Below are positions 1-5,835 of a stretch of DNA of 8,142 nucleotides, piece by piece; positions within the stretch are counted from its first letter, which is position 1; every line of letters begins with the position of its first letter. Where the stretch lies: the NCBI GenBank assembly GCA_052386775.1, contig JBQTJV010000326.1, forward strand, positions 1-8,142, written 5' to 3'. The DNA is from DSOT01 sp052386775. GTDB lineage: Bacteria; Pseudomonadota; Gammaproteobacteria; Burkholderiales; SG8-41. A program made the position numbers and the translations under genes. Under the pieces are notes generated by a model. That model did no database searches and was not told the origin of the DNA. It was given only the letters and a program-made list of their open reading frames with translations.

Positions 1-851
1 CACAGCGGCGAATCCGGAGGCAGTGGCTCTTGCTCGAAAACGTCGAGATAGGCGCCGCCCAGGTGCCCGCTTGCGAGCGCGGCGATCAGCGCCGGTTCGT
101 TCACGATCTCGCCGCGGGCGATGTTGATGATGCGAGCCCCGCGTGGCAGGCGCGCAAGCGCCTCACCGTCGATGAGTCCCCGCGTCTCGGGGGTGAGGGG
201 ACAGGCCACGACCAGCCAATGCGCCCGCGGCAGCAGTTCGGCCAGCGCGTCCGGCGTATGCGTTTCGTCTGCCGGGTCGTCGGGCCGGCGCGCGCTGCGG
301 CGCACCCCGATCACGTTGAGGCCCAGAGCGCGCACGATTCGCGCGATTTCCCGGCCGATGTGGCCGAGGCCCACGATCAGCACCGTCTGCCCTTCCAGAT
401 CCTGCGGCACATCTGCGCCCTGCAGGGGCTGCCAGACGTGGCGCCTTTGCGCGGCGATCCAGTGCGGAAAATGGCGTCCCAGCATGAGCAACGCCGCGAT
501 GGCAGCCTGCGCGATCGGCCTGGCGGTTGAGCCCGACGAGGTCGTGAGCCGTACTCCGCGCGCCAGCATTTCGCGGTAGATCGGATGGTCCACGCCGGCG
601 TTGAAAACGTGCAGCCATTTCAAGCTGGAGGCCTTGCGCACCGCCGAGAAGAACTGTCGGGAATAGTCGGGAAACACGTCGCCGGAAAAAAACGCCGCTT
701 CCACGCGCGCGCAGTCGGCCGCGCTCAAACGCGCATCGCACGCCGCGGGCAGCACGATCAGTTCGAGCATGCGCCCTTCCCGTGCCGCGAACGCGGCGAG
801 TTGCGTGCCGTGTTCGAGGTTGCACTGATGCGAAACGAGTAACGCAGTCAT
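1..851 (-). CDS. D-2-hydroxyacid dehydrogenase, NAD(P)-binding (3' end off the window)
   Basis: The protein reads from ATG at 851 and is still open at the left edge (283 residues visible of an expected 310-330). It should reduce a 2-keto acid (glyoxylate, hydroxypyruvate or similar) to the D-2-hydroxy acid in the cytoplasm with NAD(P)H. Visible: an N-terminal half beginning MTALLVSHQ; the segment LKWLHVFNAGVDH at about 78-89, typical of the catalytic domain; the Rossmann glycine motif GLGHIG at 161-166; INIARGEIV at 242-250 with the substrate-binding Arg246; and DVFEQEPLP at 270-278, where Glu275 lies 29 residues after Arg246, as in SerA. The catalytic His would lie beyond the edge. The residues after the first beta strand of the cofactor site (VIGVRRSARR, 180-189) are basic, which may favour NADPH, but this is only inference. 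No strong ribosome binding site precedes the ATG. It is transcribed divergently from dapE. Exact substrate unknown. Confidence 0.9.
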   Translation of the reverse strand, partial: MTALLVSHQCNLEHGTQLAAFAAREGRMLELIVLPAACDARLSAADCARVEAAFFSGDVFPDYSRQFFSAVRKASSLKWLHVFNAGVDHPIYREMLARGVRLTTSSGSTARPIAQAAIAALLMLGRHFPHWIAAQRRHVWQPLQGADVPQDLEGQTVLIVGLGHIGREIARIVRALGLNVIGVRRSARRPDDPADETHTPDALAELLPRAHWLVVACPLTPETRGLIDGEALARLPRGARIINIARGEIVNEPALIAALASGHLGGAYLDVFEQEPLPPDSPL

Positions 852-892
852 GTCCGGGAGCTGGACGATTATGGCGAGTCGGCGAGTGCGCG

Positions 893-934
893 CCGCGGCA
901 GGCAACGAGGATCTCGGTTCCGTTCCCGCGGCAG
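893..934. repeat. 9-bp direct repeat CCGCGGCAG flanking a small inverted repeat
   Basis: CCGCGGCAG occurs at 893-901 and again at 926-934, 33 bases apart start to start (about three helical turns). Between them, CGAG-GAT-CTCG (906-916) forms a short inverted repeat. The region lies between two divergent genes, so it could be a regulator site. In GC-rich DNA such short matches also arise by chance, and I do not recognise a known operator. Confidence 0.2.
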
Positions 935-967
935 CCGGTAATTGGCTCGCGGATTTTACCCGCTATT

Positions 968-976
968 TGCTAAGAT
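968..976 (+). promoter_or_regulatory. Candidate extended -10 promoter for dapE
   Basis: TGC-TAAGAT at 968-976 fits the extended -10 pattern TGn-TATAAT, with four of six matches in the hexamer. It lies in a locally AT-rich stretch (about 951-980) of an otherwise GC-rich region. Transcription would start near 983, leaving a leader of about 23 bases before the GTG at 1006. No convincing -35 hexamer sits at 16-18 bases; TTGGCT at 942-947 is too far away. Extended -10 promoters can work without one. Confidence 0.35.
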
Positions 977-993
977 TTCAGTCTTCCGTCCCC

Positions 994-997
994 GAGG
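994..997 (+). promoter_or_regulatory. Ribosome binding site that sets the dapE start
   Basis: GAGG at 994-997 is 8 bases before GTG at 1006. It supports that GTG as the dapE start, rather than the in-frame ATG far upstream at 850. Confidence 0.5.
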
Positions 998-1005
998 TCC
1001 ATGTC

Positions 1006-2145
1006 GTGGAAATCAACGTGCTCGAACTCACGCGCCAGCTCATCGCCCGCCGCTCCGTCACGCCGGACGATGCCGGCTGCATCGACCTCCTGGCCGGCCT
1101 GCTGGAGCCGCTCGGGTTTCGCTGCGAGCGCATGAGCAGCCAGGGCGTGGACAACCTGTGGGCGCGCCGCGGCACGGCGGCACCGCTCGTGTGTTTCGCC
1201 GGTCACACCGATGTCGTGCCCACGGGTCCGCTCAACCAGTGGCAGAGCGATCCGTTCACCCCGACTGTCCGCGACGGCGTGCTCTATGGCCGCGGCGCCT
1301 CGGACATGAAGTCTTCCCTGGCGGCGTTCGTGGTGGCGATCGCCGGATTCGTGGCGGCGCATCCCGATCATTTGGGCTCGATTGCCGTGCTGTTTACCTC
1401 CGACGAAGAGGGGCCGGCGACCGACGGAACGGTGAAAGTGGTCGAAGCGCTGGCGCGGCGCGGCGAGCGTCTCGACTACTGCCTCGTGGGCGAACCCACG
1501 TCGGTCAACCGCCTGGGCGACATGATCAAGAACGGTCGCCGCGGCTCGCTTTCGGCCGAACTCGTGGTCAAGGGCGTGCAGGGCCACGTCGCCTACCCCC
1601 ATCTCGCCCGCAATCCGGTGCATGAAGTCGCTGCCGCAATCGCCGAACTGGCGCAAACGGAGTGGGACCGCGGCAACGAATATTTTCCGCCCACCACCTG
1701 GCAGATTTCGAACATCAATGCCGGCACCGGCGCGAACAACGTGATCCCCGGGACCGCCACCATCAAATCGAATTTCCGCTTCTCCACGGCGAGCACGGTC
1801 GAGTCGCTGCAGACCCGCTTCATCGGGATCCTGGACAAGCACGGCGTCGCCTGCGACATCGACTGGCGCTACGATGGCCGGCCGTACCTCACCCGGAAGG
1901 GCGATCTCGTCGACGCGGTGGCGCGCGCCATCAAGAAAGTGACCGGGCTCGATACCGAGCTGTCCACTACCGGCGGCACCTCGGACGGGCGGTTCATCGC
2001 CGATATATGCCCGCAGGTGATCGAGCTGGGCCCCACCAATGCGACCATCCACAAAATCAACGAGTGCATCCGGCTGGACGAGCTCGAGGCGCTGCCTGAC
2101 ATTTACCGGGAAGTTCTTGTGAACCTGCTTCAGAGAGACGGATAG
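1006..2145 (+). CDS. dapE: Succinyl-diaminopimelate desuccinylase
   Basis: This is an M20-family di-zinc hydrolase that splits N-succinyl-LL-2,6-diaminopimelate into succinate and LL-diaminopimelate, a late step of lysine and peptidoglycan precursor synthesis in the cytoplasm. Starting at GTG 1006 gives 379 residues, the usual DapE length. The metal and catalytic residues then fall at His67 and Asp69 (AGHTDVVP), Asp100 (RGASDMK), Glu134 base and Glu135 (TSDEEGPATDGT), Glu163 (VGEPT) and His349 (NATIHKINE). From memory these are the positions in the well-studied Haemophilus influenzae enzyme, and His194 (QGH) also matches. This supports the GTG start. The frame stays open upstream to ATG 850, but that extension (MSGSWTIM...) does not resemble DapE and covers the promoter region. 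A crotonase gene follows after 4 bases and is probably co-transcribed. No sign of damage. Confidence 0.97.
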   Translation: MEINVLELTRQLIARRSVTPDDAGCIDLLAGLLEPLGFRCERMSSQGVDNLWARRGTAAPLVCFAGHTDVVPTGPLNQWQSDPFTPTVRDGVLYGRGASDMKSSLAAFVVAIAGFVAAHPDHLGSIAVLFTSDEEGPATDGTVKVVEALARRGERLDYCLVGEPTSVNRLGDMIKNGRRGSLSAELVVKGVQGHVAYPHLARNPVHEVAAAIAELAQTEWDRGNEYFPPTTWQISNINAGTGANNVIPGTATIKSNFRFSTASTVESLQTRFIGILDKHGVACDIDWRYDGRPYLTRKGDLVDAVARAIKKVTGLDTELSTTGGTSDGRFIADICPQVIELGPTNATIHKINECIRLDELEALPDIYREVLVNLLQRDG

Positions 2146-2149
2146 CACG

Positions 2150-2935
2150 ATGACGGACTCGCCGATCCTGGTCACGCGCGAAGAGAAAATCGCCGTCATC
2201 ACGCTGAACCGTCCCGCCGACGCCAATCGCTGGCGCAAGGACATGCTCTACGCCTTCGAGCCGGTGGTGGAGGCGCTCCACCAGGACGAGGAAACGCAGG
2301 TCGTCGTCGTCCGCGGCGCCGGGGACGAGTATTTCTCGTGGGGCGCCTTCGACCCCGCCATCCGCGGCGCCATGGAGAAACAGGAAATCATCGATTTCGT
2401 GCTGCGCGGCGCGCGACTGCGCGACGCGCTCGAGCTGCTGCCGCAGATCGTCATCGCCGCGCTGAACGGCAAGGCGCGGGGCAACGGCGTGGAGTTAGCG
2501 CTTGCTTGCGATATGCGCTTTGCTTCCGAGCGGGCCACCATCTCGTTCCCCGAGGCCGATATGGGCGGGATACCGGGCGGCGGCGGGCCGGCGCGACTGC
2601 CGGCGGTCGTCGGCCACGCGCGGGCGCTGGAGTTACTGTGCACCGGGCGGGAAGTCGGCGCGGAAGAAATGGTGCGCATCGGTTTTGCACTCGGCGCCTA
2701 CCCTCACGCGCGTTTCATGGACGAAGTGATGACGGTGGCCCGCACCATGGCTGACAAAGGACCGATCGCGTTGCGCGGCGCCAAGCGGATAGCGCACGCT
2801 CGCCTTGCCCCGGGGCTCGCTGAAGCCCGGCGCATGTCGGACGCGCTGCGCGCCCGGCTGGAATGGAGCCACGACGTGGACGAGGCGATCGCCGCCCATC
2901 GCGAAGGCCGCAAGCCGCGCTTCACCGGGAAATAG
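2150..2935 (+). CDS. Enoyl-CoA hydratase/isomerase (crotonase) family protein
   Basis: A 261-residue protein of normal crotonase length. The family binds acyl-CoA and stabilises an enolate in an oxyanion hole; members hydrate, isomerise or cleave CoA thioesters. Visible landmarks: an N-terminal strand ending ITLNRP (17-22), VVVVRGAGDEYFSWGAFDP (51-69), VIAALNGKARGNGVELALACD (about 101-121), ISFPEADMGGIPGGGGPARL (131-150), and a helical C-terminal region. Both acidic positions used by true hydratases appear kept: Glu115 (VELALACD) and Glu135 (FPEADMG). The oxyanion-hole segments are unusual: the common S-A-G-A-D is S-W-G-A-F (63-67), and the middle glycine of the GGG motif is Asn112 (G-N-G). 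Activity may therefore differ from crotonyl-CoA hydration. It starts 4 bases after the dapE stop; GGA about 7 bases upstream is a weak ribosome binding site. Family certain, substrate unknown. Confidence 0.9.
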   Translation: MTDSPILVTREEKIAVITLNRPADANRWRKDMLYAFEPVVEALHQDEETQVVVVRGAGDEYFSWGAFDPAIRGAMEKQEIIDFVLRGARLRDALELLPQIVIAALNGKARGNGVELALACDMRFASERATISFPEADMGGIPGGGGPARLPAVVGHARALELLCTGREVGAEEMVRIGFALGAYPHARFMDEVMTVARTMADKGPIALRGAKRIAHARLAPGLAEARRMSDALRARLEWSHDVDEAIAAHREGRKPRFTGK

Positions 2936-2966
2936 CCAGCCCGGGCACGACGTGGGTACTGATGTA

Positions 2967-2986
2967 AGCGAGTGCTTGCACCCGCT
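2967..2986. terminator. Weak hairpin between convergent genes, possible terminator
   Basis: AGCGAGTG (2967-2974) and CACCCGCT (2979-2986) pair over eight positions with one A-C mismatch, around the loop CTTG. On the plus strand a T-rich but broken run (TTCATTTTA, 2991-2999) follows after a few bases. The site lies where transcription from the dapE-crotonase pair meets the minus-strand operon. It is imperfect and may not terminate efficiently. Confidence 0.3.
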
Positions 2987-3040
2987 CGGGTTCATTTTAC
3001 AACTTATTGATAATTATGGAGTAAACGCCAAACTGGGCAT

Positions 3041-4015
3041 TCAGTTGAACTGGAGGTTGGCGGTGGCGGCGAGACTACGCCACTTGCCGAGCTCGTCCCG
3101 GATCATCCTTGCAAACTGTTCCGGCGTGCTGCCGCCGGGATCGGCGCCCAGCCCGCGAAAGCGGTCCTGGACGGCCGGGGTATCGACCACTTTGCGCAGC
3201 GCTCCGTTGAGTTTCGCGACCGCCTCGCGCGGGGTGCCGGCGGGCGCCAGGATCCCGAGGTAGGTACTGGCTTCGTAATTCGGCACACCGGATTCAGCGA
3301 GCGTCGGCACCCCGGGCAGGGCGCCCACGCGCTTCGCGGCGGTCACCGCGATCACTTTGAGTTTGCCTTCCCTGATGAAGCCCATGGATGAGGTGAGCTG
3401 GTCGACCATGGTGTTCACCTGCCCGCCGAGCAACTCCCCGAGCGCCGGGCCGCTGCCCTTGTACGGGACATGCAGGAATTTCGCGCCGGTGACCGAACTG
3501 AACAGCTCGATGGCGAAGTGATTCGTGGTGCCCGAACCGGCGGAGGCCATGGTGATCCGGCCGGGCTGCGCCCTGGCACGCTCGATCAGCTCTTTGACCG
3601 AGCCGACGTTGAACTTGGGGCTCACCAGCACCACCAGCGGCACGATCTGCACCAGGCTGACCGGCGCGAAGTCCTTCACGGAGTCGTACGGGACATCCTT
3701 GAACACCACCGGATTGACGGAAAGCGGGCCGCTCGAGCCCACGAGCAGCGTATGGCCGTCAGGCGTCGCCTTGGCCACCAGCGCGGCGCCGACGTTACCG
3801 CCGCCGCCAGGCCGGTTCTCGACGATGACGGTCTGCTTCAGCAGATCGCTCAATCCCGGGCCCACGATGCGCGCCGAAATATCGACGTTGCCGCCGGGCG
3901 CGTAGGGTACGACCAGACGGAGGGGGCGCGACGGAAAACTCTGTGCGATCGCCAGCTCGCAGCAGACGATCGCCGCCATACCCAGAGCTGCGGGCAACGA
4001 GCGGAATCTCATCAT
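3041..4015 (-). CDS. Bug/TctC family periplasmic solute-binding protein
   Basis: A 324-residue extracytoplasmic binding protein of the tripartite tricarboxylate transporter class. It has a signal peptide (Arg3 and Arg5, hydrophobic stretch about 7-23, likely cleavage after AIA at 22-24). The mature start SFPSRPLRLVVPYAPGGNVD (26-45) is the family hallmark, with the ligand-loop Asp45. Further signatures are VENRPGGGGNVGA (65-77), TPDGHTLL (84-91), HVPYKGSGPAL (182-192), LLGGQV (195-200) and LPGVPTLAESG (233-243). No TctA or TctB membrane gene is in the window, so it looks like one of the many orphan Bug proteins of betaproteobacteria; these bind carboxylates such as citrate, glutamate or aromatic acids. 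It is last in the minus-strand run. Tandem ATGs at 4015 and 4012 are both possible starts; AGGAGG (4025-4020) lies 4 bases from the first and 7 from the second, so 4012 is better spaced. Confidence 0.95.
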   Translation of the reverse strand: MMRFRSLPAALGMAAIVCCELAIAQSFPSRPLRLVVPYAPGGNVDISARIVGPGLSDLLKQTVIVENRPGGGGNVGAALVAKATPDGHTLLVGSSGPLSVNPVVFKDVPYDSVKDFAPVSLVQIVPLVVLVSPKFNVGSVKELIERARAQPGRITMASAGSGTTNHFAIELFSSVTGAKFLHVPYKGSGPALGELLGGQVNTMVDQLTSSMGFIREGKLKVIAVTAAKRVGALPGVPTLAESGVPNYEASTYLGILAPAGTPREAVAKLNGALRKVVDTPAVQDRFRGLGADPGGSTPEQFARMIRDELGKWRSLAATANLQFN

Positions 4016-4017
4016 GA

Positions 4018-4026
4018 CTCCTCCTT
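4018..4026 (-). promoter_or_regulatory. Strong ribosome binding site of the Bug/TctC gene
   Basis: Read on the minus strand, 4026-4018 is AAGGAGGAG, an almost ideal match to the 16S rRNA tail. It is stronger than the sites of the genes upstream, which suggests high expression of the binding protein. Its spacing favours the second of two adjacent ATG codons (4012). Confidence 0.7.
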
Positions 4027-4050
4027 ATGCGGCGGGTGGCAGCGTCCGCG

Positions 4051-4056
4051 ATTATA
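4051..4056 (-). promoter_or_regulatory. Candidate -10 hexamer of a promoter for the Bug/TctC gene
   Basis: The minus strand carries a perfect TATAAT at 4056-4051, in the 55-base gap between the phosphatase stop (4071-4073) and the binding-protein start. Transcription would begin near 4044, about 30 bases before the start codon. A clear TTGACA-like -35 is not visible at 16-18 bases, so strength is uncertain. A perfect -10 is unusual in this GC-rich sequence. Confidence 0.4.
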
Positions 4057-4070
4057 GCCACGGGGAGGCT

Positions 4071-4619
4071 TCAGAGCGTTTCCACCGCCCACCCGGTGTC
4101 GGGTGCGCGCGGCGGGGACAGGCGGATCGGACAGCAGTTTGCGACTTGTGCGCCGGCTTCGATATGCACCTGCGCGCAGATGACCCGAAAGGTGCCGGAG
4201 TGGGCGACGATGAGCGGCAGGCGGTCGCCGCGTATTTTTGCGAGCCCGGCAAGCGTGCGCCGCGTGAATTCTTCGAGGCTCTCACCGCCCTGAGGCTTCG
4301 CTGCCCGGTCCCGCTTCGCGCGCGGGCGCCCTTCCTGGACGCCCCAGTTGCGCTCCGCCAGCTCGGGAATGGTGACCACCGGGAGGTTCAGCGCGGCCCC
4401 GACGCAGCGCGCGGTGGCGAGCGAGCGTTGCAGCGGACTCGAATAAATGGCGTCGACGCCGAGACCGACGAGCACCGCGGCTGCCGCGCGGGCCTGTTCC
4501 TGGCCCCTCTCGTTAAGGACCACATCGGTCATCCCCGCCGTCAGCCCGAGCCGGTTCGTCTCCGTTTCGCCGTGTCGCAGGAACAGGAAAGGGCGCTTGA
4601 ACAGCGGGCAGGCCGGCAC
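4071..4619 (-). CDS. Histidine phosphatase family protein (phosphoglycerate mutase-like)
   Basis: A 182-residue protein read from GTG at 4619, the first plausible start after the CoA-transferase stop at 4640. The frame is open far upstream, but only as antisense-like composition within neighbouring genes. Visible: the phospho-acceptor motif LRHGETETN (14-22, His16), the helix LNERGQEQA (35-43), YSSPLQRSLATA with Arg65 (59-70), ELAERNWG with a likely acid Glu89 (86-93), and IVAHSG with the second His140 (137-142). These make the active site complete. The family removes phosphate from sugars, nucleotides or cofactor intermediates; broad-specificity phosphatases and alpha-ribazole phosphatase (CobC) are relatives. 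The substrate cannot be assigned. It is somewhat shorter than the usual 190-220 residues. Its ribosome binding site is weak. It lies 20 bases after the CoA-transferase gene, apparently in the same operon. Confidence 0.88.
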   Translation of the reverse strand: MPACPLFKRPFLFLRHGETETNRLGLTAGMTDVVLNERGQEQARAAAAVLVGLGVDAIYSSPLQRSLATARCVGAALNLPVVTIPELAERNWGVQEGRPRAKRDRAAKPQGGESLEEFTRRTLAGLAKIRGDRLPLIVAHSGTFRVICAQVHIEAGAQVANCCPIRLSPPRAPDTGWAVETL

Positions 4620-4639
4620 CGTAGATCGCTCGCTGTGCG

Positions 4640-5824
4640 TTAAACCACACCGCGCCGCTGCAGGTCCTCTATCGCCGCGGCACCGTAGCCGAATTCGGCC
4701 AGCACCTCTGCGGTGTTCGCGCCGCGATCGGGCGCGGGCGCGCGCACCTGAGCCGGCGTGCGCATGAGCTTGACGCCCTGGCCGACGATATCGATCTTCC
4801 CGAGCCGGGGATGCGTCACCGGCTGTGCCATGGCAAGCTGCCGGACCTGCGGATCGGCAAACATCTTGTCGATCGTGTAGATCGGCCCGCACGGCACGCC
4901 CGCCTGATTGAGCAGATCGATCCATTCCGCGGAAGGCTTCGTTACCGTGCGCGCGGCGATCTCTTCGTTCAACGCGTCGCGATTCTTCTGGCGCAGCTTG
5001 AAGTCGGCGTAATCGGGGTGCTTGATGAGTTCCGGCGCCCCGATGGCGCGGCACAGGCGCTCGTACAGATTTCCCGACGCGGCGATATTGATGTAACCGT
5101 CCGCGGTTCTGAAGACGCCGGTCGGAATGGCGGTCGGATGATTGTTGCCGGCCTGCGGCGGCACTTCCTTGTTGACGAGCCAGCGCGCGGCCTGGAAGTC
5201 GAGCATGGCGATCAACGCCTGCAACAGCGAGGTCTGCACCCATTGGCCTTCGCCGGAGCGCTCCCGCTCCAGCAGCGCGAGCACGATGCCGAACGCACAG
5301 TACAGGCCCGCGCTCGAGTCGGAGATGGCGATGCCGGCGCGCACCGGGCCCTGTCCCGGCAGGCCGGTGATCGACATGAGGCCGCCCATGCCCTGCACGA
5401 CGTGATCGAGCCCAGGGCGGTCCCGATACGGGCCTTCCTGCCCGAAGCCCGAGATGCTGGCGTAGACGAGGCGCGGGTTGATCCTGCGCAGGCTGTCGTA
5501 ATCGATGCCGAGGCGATGCTTGACGCCGGGCCGGTAGTTCTCGACCACCACGTCCGCCTTCTCGACCATGCGCTTGAACACCGCGACGCCGTCCGGCGAT
5601 TTCAGGTTGAGCGTGATGCTGCGCTTGTTGCGGTGGAGGTTCTGGAAGTCGGATCCGTGGCGGCGGTCGAACGGGCCGCCGTCGCCGTCCTGCTCGCCGG
5701 GCTCCTCGATCGTGATGACGTTCGCGCCCCAGTCGGCCAGCATGCGCACCGCGGTCGGACCGGCCCGCGCGCGTGTGAGATCGAGCACGGTGTAGCGGCT
5801 GAGCGGCAGCTTCGCTTCGGACAT
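4640..5824 (-). CDS. CaiB/BaiF family (family III) CoA-transferase
   Basis: A 394-residue family III CoA-transferase of normal length, complete at both ends. The family moves CoA between carboxylic acids, forming interlocked dimers, with an Asp that carries an acyl-anhydride/CoA thioester intermediate. Visible: the N-terminal VLDLTRARAGPTAVRMLADWGANVITIEEPG (13-43) of the CoA-binding fold; HRNKRSITLNLK (64-75); VVVENYRPGV (92-101); ISGFGQEGPYRDRPGLDHVVQ (124-144); and the catalytic Asp169 in AISDSSAG (166-173), the same number as in formyl-CoA transferase. Acceptor and donor acids are not predictable; relatives act on oxalate, carnitine, itaconate, mesaconate, succinate and aromatic succinates. 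Its AGGAGG (5835-5830) overlaps the stop codon of the upstream MmgE/PrpD gene, so translation is probably coupled. The neighbouring MmgE/PrpD and Bug genes suggest a di- or tricarboxylate pathway. Confidence 0.95.
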   Translation of the reverse strand: MSEAKLPLSRYTVLDLTRARAGPTAVRMLADWGANVITIEEPGEQDGDGGPFDRRHGSDFQNLHRNKRSITLNLKSPDGVAVFKRMVEKADVVVENYRPGVKHRLGIDYDSLRRINPRLVYASISGFGQEGPYRDRPGLDHVVQGMGGLMSITGLPGQGPVRAGIAISDSSAGLYCAFGIVLALLERERSGEGQWVQTSLLQALIAMLDFQAARWLVNKEVPPQAGNNHPTAIPTGVFRTADGYINIAASGNLYERLCRAIGAPELIKHPDYADFKLRQKNRDALNEEIAARTVTKPSAEWIDLLNQAGVPCGPIYTIDKMFADPQVRQLAMAQPVTHPRLGKIDIVGQGVKLMRTPAQVRAPAPDRGANTAEVLAEFGYGAAAIEDLQRRGVV

Positions 5825-5829
5825 CTTGC

Positions 5830-5835
5830 CCTCCT
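5830..5835 (-). promoter_or_regulatory. Ribosome binding site of the CoA-transferase, overlapping the upstream stop codon
   Basis: AGGAGG at 5835-5830 (minus strand) shares two bases with the TAG stop at 5836-5834 and lies 5 bases before ATG 5824. Ribosomes finishing the MmgE/PrpD protein would stand on this site, which points to coupled translation. Confidence 0.7.

Noticed and set aside
30..579. Two plus-strand open frames opposite the dehydrogenase gene
   Set aside because: Their translations are Arg/Pro/Ala-rich with no motif, while the opposite strand carries a clear dehydrogenase with Rossmann and catalytic motifs.
163..825. A 220-codon minus-strand frame inside the dehydrogenase gene
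   Set aside because: It is in a different frame from the dehydrogenase on the same strand, is very Arg-rich, and has no domain signature.
866..876. CATAAT on the minus strand (873-868) as a -10 for the dehydrogenase gene
   Set aside because: It has no -35 partner at the right distance and would leave an implausibly short leader of about 10 bases.
970..2244. A 424-codon minus-strand open frame opposite dapE
   Set aside because: It mirrors dapE codon periodicity and has no recognisable domain; dapE has all its catalytic residues on the plus strand.
3950..4000. Lipoprotein signal at the cysteine pair in the Bug protein (residues 18-19)
   Set aside because: The residue before each Cys is not a small lipobox residue, and a normal cleavage site after AIA (22-24) fits the family better.
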